A stretch of 32,828 bases of DNA from positions 1 through 32,828 of IMG/VR virus record IMGVR_UViG_3300033064_008228, one strand, 5' to 3'. The position numbers and the translations under genes were made by a program. Source of the stretch: a virus. Below, piece after piece: positions 28,317 to 32,828 of the stretch. The stretch's first letter is position 1, and the number at the start of each line of letters is the position of its first letter. A model generated the notes under the pieces. The model was not told where the DNA came from. It did no database searches and saw only the letters and a program-made list of their open reading frames with translations.

Positions 28317-30383
28317 ATGAAACTTTGTAATAGAGATTGCGTAAACTGGGAATCGCTACCCAGCACGGTTAAAGCCGAAGTCGGCCGGATGGAGAAAGCC
28401 ATGGAGGTGATAGACGCAGCCGATAACAAGCTGGACAAGTGTAAAGAGCTTGCCCGCAGTGCCAGTGGCGAGCGGGGATGGAGCAGCAGCCGTTTACGGG
28501 CGAGGTACTACGAATGGATGAACAGCTCCCGCGCCTGGACAACTCTGGTTGACTGGGCAAAGGTTGGAGAGCAGCGAAAAACGCCGCGAAAGATGTGCGA
28601 GGAGATTTATAAACATTACTGTGGCAGCCATCAGCGCTCAAGCAAACGCGCCTGGGAGCGGATGCTTAACGATGTTCGCAAGGGCAAGCGCTTTAAAGGC
28701 ATAGGCAAGAACGGAGCCGACGGAGACTGGACGGATATCTATCGCGCCTGCTATCCGCATCTGGCACCGCCGCCCGAGTGCCCTTTCGGCTGGACGCCCC
28801 CAGGCATGAGTTACCGTAATATGCAGCACTACGCTAAACTTTCTGATCGCGAAATAAGCATGCTGCGCATTGGTCCGAAGGCCGCCGGGAACAAGTTCAC
28901 TCCTCCAGTATTCGCCACACGCGAAGGCATGAAGCCTGGTCAGCTCTATCAGATAGACGACGTGTGGCATGATATTGAGGTGATTTTGCCTGGCATAAAT
29001 AAAGGTTTAGCAAGGCCTTTGGAGTTTGCCTGCGTCGATTATGCGAGCACAAACAAGATTGCATACGGTTTGATTTGCCAGATTGAGAGAGAAGACGGCT
29101 CTAAAATATCCCTTAAAGAGTGTCAGATGTTATGGCTGATATGCCATATTCTGACCAACGTAGGCTATCACCGCGACGGATGCGTTATCGTTATTGAGCA
29201 CGGCACAGCTACGGTACGTCCTAAAATACGCGAGCTGATTACGCGTCTGACTGACGGCAAGGTGACTTTCAGAACTTCGGAGATCATAGGTAAGTCGATT
29301 GTCAATGGCATGTTTGACGGTGCCGGAAAAGGCAATTTCAAGGCTAAAGCGCTTGTCGAATCAAGCCATCGCCTATTACATTTTGAGGCGGCCTACCTCC
29401 CGGCCCAGACTGGTGGAAACGCGAGGATTGATCGTCCTGAGCAGTTGGACGGGATCGAGAGCTATGCAGGCAACATTCTGAAAGCATGGTCAGCCATGTC
29501 TGAGGAGCGGCGTGGTATGCTGTGGATGCCTGCCTTATCGTATTGGGCGTATCGCCCGATTGTCGCTGATCTTTACCGCGCCATCTATACCCGAACAGAT
29601 CATAAATGCGAGGGATGGGAGGCCAACGGATGGATGGTGCCAGAGTGGAGCCTTACCGGCATAGGCGACTGGCAGCCGGTTGCTAACATCAAACACATGC
29701 CGCCGTCTATGCGGGTCATGGCTGAGGCCGCCTGTAAAGAGGATGGTCACGTCAGGGCACGGCGAATGTCGCCTATTGAAGTGTGGGACAACGGCCAGGA
29801 TGAGCTTGAGCGGCTACCTCCCTGGGCGGCGGTTGAAATCCTCGGCGATAAGTACTGCCATCGGGCAGCAGTGCAAAGTAATGGATTGATAGAATTTATG
29901 GATCGCAATATTGAACCAGGTAAAAAATTCCGCTTCCAAAGCCAGATCCTTTCACCGGCTGGAGAGGCTTTCATAATGGAGCCTGGCCAAATCGTCTCCG
30001 TTTATGCTCTTCCACACGATCTAACCAAGGCGGTTATTACTGATCCTGATACCGGAGCGATTCTTGGCGTTGCGCCCGCGTGGAACGCGGTCAGCCCGAT
30101 CAACGCGACCCAGGTCACGACGGCGATCGCCGAGCAGGCTAAGATTGTGGCGGCCAAAAATGCGCCGATCAAAGCGCGACACGAAGAGGATGGGATCAAC
30201 CTTGAGAGCTGCAGGGCAAGCAATGATTACCTGCTTGCTGAAGATGCCGAGCTGGTTGCTGACACAGCTCCGATATCAAGGCAGGTAAAAGAGAGCACAG
30301 GCGGCGTTCATCTGACGCAGCTTTTTAACGCGAATTTTGACAACGATAACAACAACGAGGAGGGCGACCCTAATGAGTACTAA
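28317..30383 (+). CDS. Mu-like DDE transposase (MuA-like)
   Basis: A 688-residue protein of MuA size. Residues about 1-130 are helical and basic, fitting DNA-end-binding domains. The catalytic core begins at YQIDDVWHD (Asp214 or 215), then VIVIEHGTATVR (about 294) and KAKALVESSHR (Glu348). Spacings of about 80 and 54 residues match the MuA-type DDE layout, but the second acidic position reads Glu-His-Gly rather than Asp-x-Gly. The C-terminus is Ala/Asn/Asp-rich. It would catalyse strand transfer of phage ends. A GGAAGGCAAA leader precedes it; its end overlaps the MuB-like gene by eleven bases. Confidence 0.85.
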   Translation: MKLCNRDCVNWESLPSTVKAEVGRMEKAMEVIDAADNKLDKCKELARSASGERGWSSSRLRARYYEWMNSSRAWTTLVDWAKVGEQRKTPRKMCEEIYKHYCGSHQRSSKRAWERMLNDVRKGKRFKGIGKNGADGDWTDIYRACYPHLAPPPECPFGWTPPGMSYRNMQHYAKLSDREISMLRIGPKAAGNKFTPPVFATREGMKPGQLYQIDDVWHDIEVILPGINKGLARPLEFACVDYASTNKIAYGLICQIEREDGSKISLKECQMLWLICHILTNVGYHRDGCVIVIEHGTATVRPKIRELITRLTDGKVTFRTSEIIGKSIVNGMFDGAGKGNFKAKALVESSHRLLHFEAAYLPAQTGGNARIDRPEQLDGIESYAGNILKAWSAMSEERRGMLWMPALSYWAYRPIVADLYRAIYTRTDHKCEGWEANGWMVPEWSLTGIGDWQPVANIKHMPPSMRVMAEAACKEDGHVRARRMSPIEVWDNGQDELERLPPWAAVEILGDKYCHRAAVQSNGLIEFMDRNIEPGKKFRFQSQILSPAGEAFIMEPGQIVSVYALPHDLTKAVITDPDTGAILGVAPAWNAVSPINATQVTTAIAEQAKIVAAKNAPIKARHEEDGINLESCRASNDYLLAEDAELVADTAPISRQVKESTGGVHLTQLFNANFDNDNNNEEGDPNEY

Positions 30384-31344
30384 TACAGCGCTGGCAAAAA
30401 CAGCAAACCCGAAAATCAAAGAGGCCTTGGAATCATTCATGGATTCAAACGACCTCTCCCTTAAAAAGATATCTGCGATGGCCTGCTGCAGCGAAAGCAT
30501 GGTGTCGCAGTATTTTTCACCCAATCCGGTGGGTGATATTGACAAGTTCGAGGCGCGTGTCCAGGATATGCTTTCAGCAGATTCAAAGAAACGCACCCGT
30601 AACGATGAGTTTTTTCGTACCTTCGTTGCCGATCAATGCTTCGTTAACTTTGAGCTGATCCGGGCGGCGAATGATGTTGGCATCATCTACGGGGCTCCCG
30701 GCATCGGCAAAACCAAATCAAGCAAGAAATACCAGGAGCTGCATCCGACATGCCTGCGCATTGAGGTTCCTGAGTGGAATGCAAATCGCTTCGGGATTGC
30801 AAAGCTCCTTTTCGCGGAGTTTGATAACCGCAAGCGCAAGGCCAAAGAGGGCGTGTGCGAGTTCCTGGTACGCAAGCTTCGGCATTCAAACCGGCTGGTT
30901 ATTATCGACAATGCGCAGCGCGTACCACTATCGGGGCTTCGCTGGATAATGGATTTCAATGATTCAACCGGCACCCCGTTTGCATTGGTGGGTAACCCGG
31001 ACCAGATCATGGCGCGGCTGCTGACAGATAACGCGCTTGCCTCACGCGTCGGACTCTCGGCTGTTATATCAACTGATTACAAGGATGCTGACACCGGCAA
31101 GGAGGTTCGCCGTTGGATGTACGACTCAGCCGACAAACTGATAAAATCGAGATGGCCGGAGGCCTTCGACAAAATCCGTAAGTTGGCCCACGAGTCAGTC
31201 CTTGAGCCTGGCCACCTTCGCCGCTTGAGCAAGCAGATAGACATTGCAATCAGTCTCACCGAGTCCCCTGCTTGGAATAGATCAATTGATGCGGCCTTTG
31301 TTTATGCACGGTCACTGCTTATTAATGGCAAGGAGGACTCATAA
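30373..31344 (+). CDS. MuB-like AAA ATPase, transposition target selector
   Basis: A 323-residue protein from the ATG at 30373 with GAGGAGG upstream. An N-terminal HTH (about 25-68, LSLKKISAMACCSESMVSQYF) matches MuB's DNA-binding part. Walker A is YGAPGIGKTK (107-115); Walker B reads VIIDNAQ (Asp179), lacking the usual catalytic Glu, which is Asn180. A C-terminal helical domain (HLRRLSKQIDIAISL) completes the layout. It should bind target DNA and stimulate the transposase. The stop overlaps the next start (TAATG). Confidence 0.8.
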   Translation: MSTNTALAKTANPKIKEALESFMDSNDLSLKKISAMACCSESMVSQYFSPNPVGDIDKFEARVQDMLSADSKKRTRNDEFFRTFVADQCFVNFELIRAANDVGIIYGAPGIGKTKSSKKYQELHPTCLRIEVPEWNANRFGIAKLLFAEFDNRKRKAKEGVCEFLVRKLRHSNRLVIIDNAQRVPLSGLRWIMDFNDSTGTPFALVGNPDQIMARLLTDNALASRVGLSAVISTDYKDADTGKEVRRWMYDSADKLIKSRWPEAFDKIRKLAHESVLEPGHLRRLSKQIDIAISLTESPAWNRSIDAAFVYARSLLINGKEDS

Positions 31345-31901
31345 TGGCACTGACTGATAAACAGAGGGTGTTCTTCTTTAATATAGCTCGCCGGGCCTAT
31401 GATACCCAGCAGCCGGATATGGAGTTTAACGACTGGCGTAAATCTGAGATGGAAGAGGCTGGATTGCCAAATTCAACCAAGAAGGTATCGCAGATAATAG
31501 GCTATGACACGCTCATGCTTCATTTTGCAGAACTGGCCTATGATATGGAACTTGTCGAAAAATTCCAGACCAACGAGGCCCGTATGCTGCGCCATGTTAT
31601 TAGCGGTCTTATTAAAGACCTCGACTTTATATGCAGGCGGGTCACAGAAGGCCACCAGGGTTTTGAATACAACAACGATCTTTCAAACGCACCGGTTAAA
31701 TCGCTGCGCCCTATAATGCAGGAATTTGGCCACCAGGTAACTGACCTGTGCAAACAGCATGACATTAAGATCCGCGACCTTCCAACGGCCTCAAGACCGT
31801 ATGAAATGCGAGGGAAACGCGCTGCTGAGTTCAACGACTACATCCGGCGTAAAACAGGAGCAGAAAAGCGAAAGGAGACTAAAACATTAGATAAGCAATA
31901 A
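31344..31901 (+). CDS. Helical early protein, possibly GemA-like
   Basis: A 185-residue, mostly helical basic protein. The start MALTDKQRVFFFNIARRAYD with a Trp in DWRKSEMEEAGL and a later LMLHFAELAYD recalls GemA/DUF1018 regulators, which sit near MuB in transposable phages, but the usual signatures are weak and the call is tentative. AAGGAGG lies upstream and it is coupled to the MuB-like gene by TAATG, so cotranscription with the transposition genes is certain from spacing. Possibly a modulator of transposition or replication. Confidence 0.55.
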   Translation: MALTDKQRVFFFNIARRAYDTQQPDMEFNDWRKSEMEEAGLPNSTKKVSQIIGYDTLMLHFAELAYDMELVEKFQTNEARMLRHVISGLIKDLDFICRRVTEGHQGFEYNNDLSNAPVKSLRPIMQEFGHQVTDLCKQHDIKIRDLPTASRPYEMRGKRAAEFNDYIRRKTGAEKRKETKTLDKQ

Positions 31902-32036
31902 AGAATGATAGAACATAAAAAGGGACTGACATCCCTCCTTAGATCGGTACGCCAATACCAACCACACATGCCATATGCTGCTCTATCAAGGGCAATCGTT
32001 AAAATATGGCGCAAACAATATCAAAAGGAGACAGTG

Positions 32037-32828
32037 ATGTCAGTTCCTTCTTTTTATCACAAAGTAAAACCAGTCATTACCCGCCCAGGTGGCAAGAGCC
32101 GTATGCTTAAACTTCTGCTCCCCATCATAAACCACATAGACCACAAAGTCTATTGTGAGCCATTCGCGGGAGGGGCCGCCGTCCTTCTTGCCAAACAACC
32201 TTCATATCATGAGATCATCAACGATATTGACGGCAATGTTATTAATCTATATCGTCAGATTAAACACCATAGAGGAGAGATGATAAAATCACTCAAATTG
32301 CTGCCTAGCAGCCGTTCTCTTTTCACTGAGCATCTGGACATTCTAAGCAGTAGACACTCGACAGAGATTCAAAAAGCTACAGCATTCGCATATTGTAACT
32401 TTCATTGCTTCGGTGCCGATAATTCCACATTCGGGATTCAACGCCTTGGGTTTCGGACAAACAGTTATCTTGTCAAAAAAGTAATAGCATTCAGCAAAAG
32501 GATAGACAGAGTGACAATTGAAAACGTTACCTGGCAACGGTGTATGGATTTATACGACTGCAAGGAGGCTCTTTTCTTTTGTGATCCCCCATACACATCT
32601 GGTAAAGTAGATGCTTATAATGCCTGGTCAATGGCTGATGTTCAAGAGTTGCGTGACCGGCTATCCACACTCAAAGGCCAGTGGATTGTCACGCTTAACG
32701 ACAGCCCCGATAATCGCGCTGTGTTCAATGGCTGCCACATTAGAGGCACAACCACGGCGGCTGCAATGCGCAAGCGCACACAGGGCCAGACACGCGATAG
32801 ATTCGGCGAGATCATTATCACGCCTTAA
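32037..32828 (+). CDS. D12-class DNA adenine N6-methyltransferase (Dam-like)
   Basis: A 263-residue enzyme from the ATG at 32037 (MSVPSFYHK), chosen because AAAGGAG lies just upstream; an in-frame ATG at 31905 would add 44 basic residues with a poor ribosome binding site. TRPGGKSRM (15-23) and EPFAGGAAVL (41-50) are the AdoMet-binding motifs, NDIDGNVIN follows, and DPPY (183-186) is the catalytic motif IV, in the order typical of D12/Dam enzymes. Methylation could protect phage DNA from restriction or regulate phage promoters. It is complete and ends at the last base of the window. Confidence 0.85.
   Translation: MSVPSFYHKVKPVITRPGGKSRMLKLLLPIINHIDHKVYCEPFAGGAAVLLAKQPSYHEIINDIDGNVINLYRQIKHHRGEMIKSLKLLPSSRSLFTEHLDILSSRHSTEIQKATAFAYCNFHCFGADNSTFGIQRLGFRTNSYLVKKVIAFSKRIDRVTIENVTWQRCMDLYDCKEALFFCDPPYTSGKVDAYNAWSMADVQELRDRLSTLKGQWIVTLNDSPDNRAVFNGCHIRGTTTAAAMRKRTQGQTRDRFGEIIITP

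Noticed and set aside
1-32828. CRISPR array, tRNA or rRNA genes
   Set aside because: No regularly spaced repeats and no cloverleaf or rRNA-like sequence were seen.
1-32828. Phage ends or target-site duplications at the window edges
   Set aside because: Both edges coincide with stop codons of genes, and no TG...CA-type ends or short flanking repeats can be identified.

Overview
The window holds most of a transposable, Mu-like (Saltoviridae-type) bacteriophage or prophage. The evidence is a DDE transposase followed by a MuB-like AAA ATPase, a DUF3164-type early protein, and a packaging and head block in Mu order: gp25-like, gp26-like, gp27-like small terminase, gp28-like large terminase, gp29/DUF935-like portal, and an I-like protease with an internal scaffold. 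I see no tail sheath and no contractile baseplate genes, so a long non-contractile tail (B3/D3112-like) is more likely than a Mu-type contractile tail. The host cannot be named from this sequence. Exported and lipoprotein-type proteins and an exosortase core suggest a Gram-negative, exosortase-using bacterium; a PVC-group host (Kiritimatiellota, Verrucomicrobiota or Lentisphaerota) is a guess.

Layout. Positions 1-20406 are one long leftward (minus-strand) late operon: packaging and head genes (20406 down to 12343), probable tail tube (11345-12337), then an unusual block of exported or membrane proteins (6069-10842), then gpF-like and gpG-like head/tail completion genes (4429-6034), the tape measure (2815-4224) and tail-tip genes to the window edge. 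Positions 20407-20953 are a gene-free control region with large palindromes and a terminator. Positions 20954-22007 are a leftward lysogeny-type operon: HTH repressor, a membrane-anchored coiled-coil protein and a zinc-ribbon membrane protein, all coupled by ATGA overlaps. From 22113 to the right edge is the rightward early region: a Cro/Ner-like HTH protein, many small cysteine-rich proteins, an ASCH-like protein, an excisionase-like HTH protein, DUF3164, a DUF3102-like protein, a terminator, then transposase, MuB-like ATPase, a possible GemA-like protein and a D12-class adenine methyltransferase. One gene (25271-25756) is reversed inside the early operon and looks like a moron. Both window edges coincide with stop codons, so phage ends and att/target-site duplications are not visible.

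Most interesting points: (1) a late-operon envelope island with a minimal exosortase core keeping its Cys/Arg/His residues, next to a caspase-like (C14) lipoprotein keeping its His/Cys dyad, and three proteins with export signals; (2) a protein of the repressor operon whose coiled coil is 33/61 identical by hand alignment to part of this phage's own tape measure protein, suggesting superinfection exclusion by tape-measure mimicry; (3) a family of palindromes, one a perfect 36-bp inverted repeat, upstream of the late operon; (4) a family of stem-loops with CUUG/CUCG-type tetraloops plus a CTAGCTCA tag that supplies the stop codons of several late genes and has one in-frame copy inside the portal gene; (5) repeated FANEA-type motifs in scaffold and portal that may be protease sites. 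No lysis cassette is recognisable.
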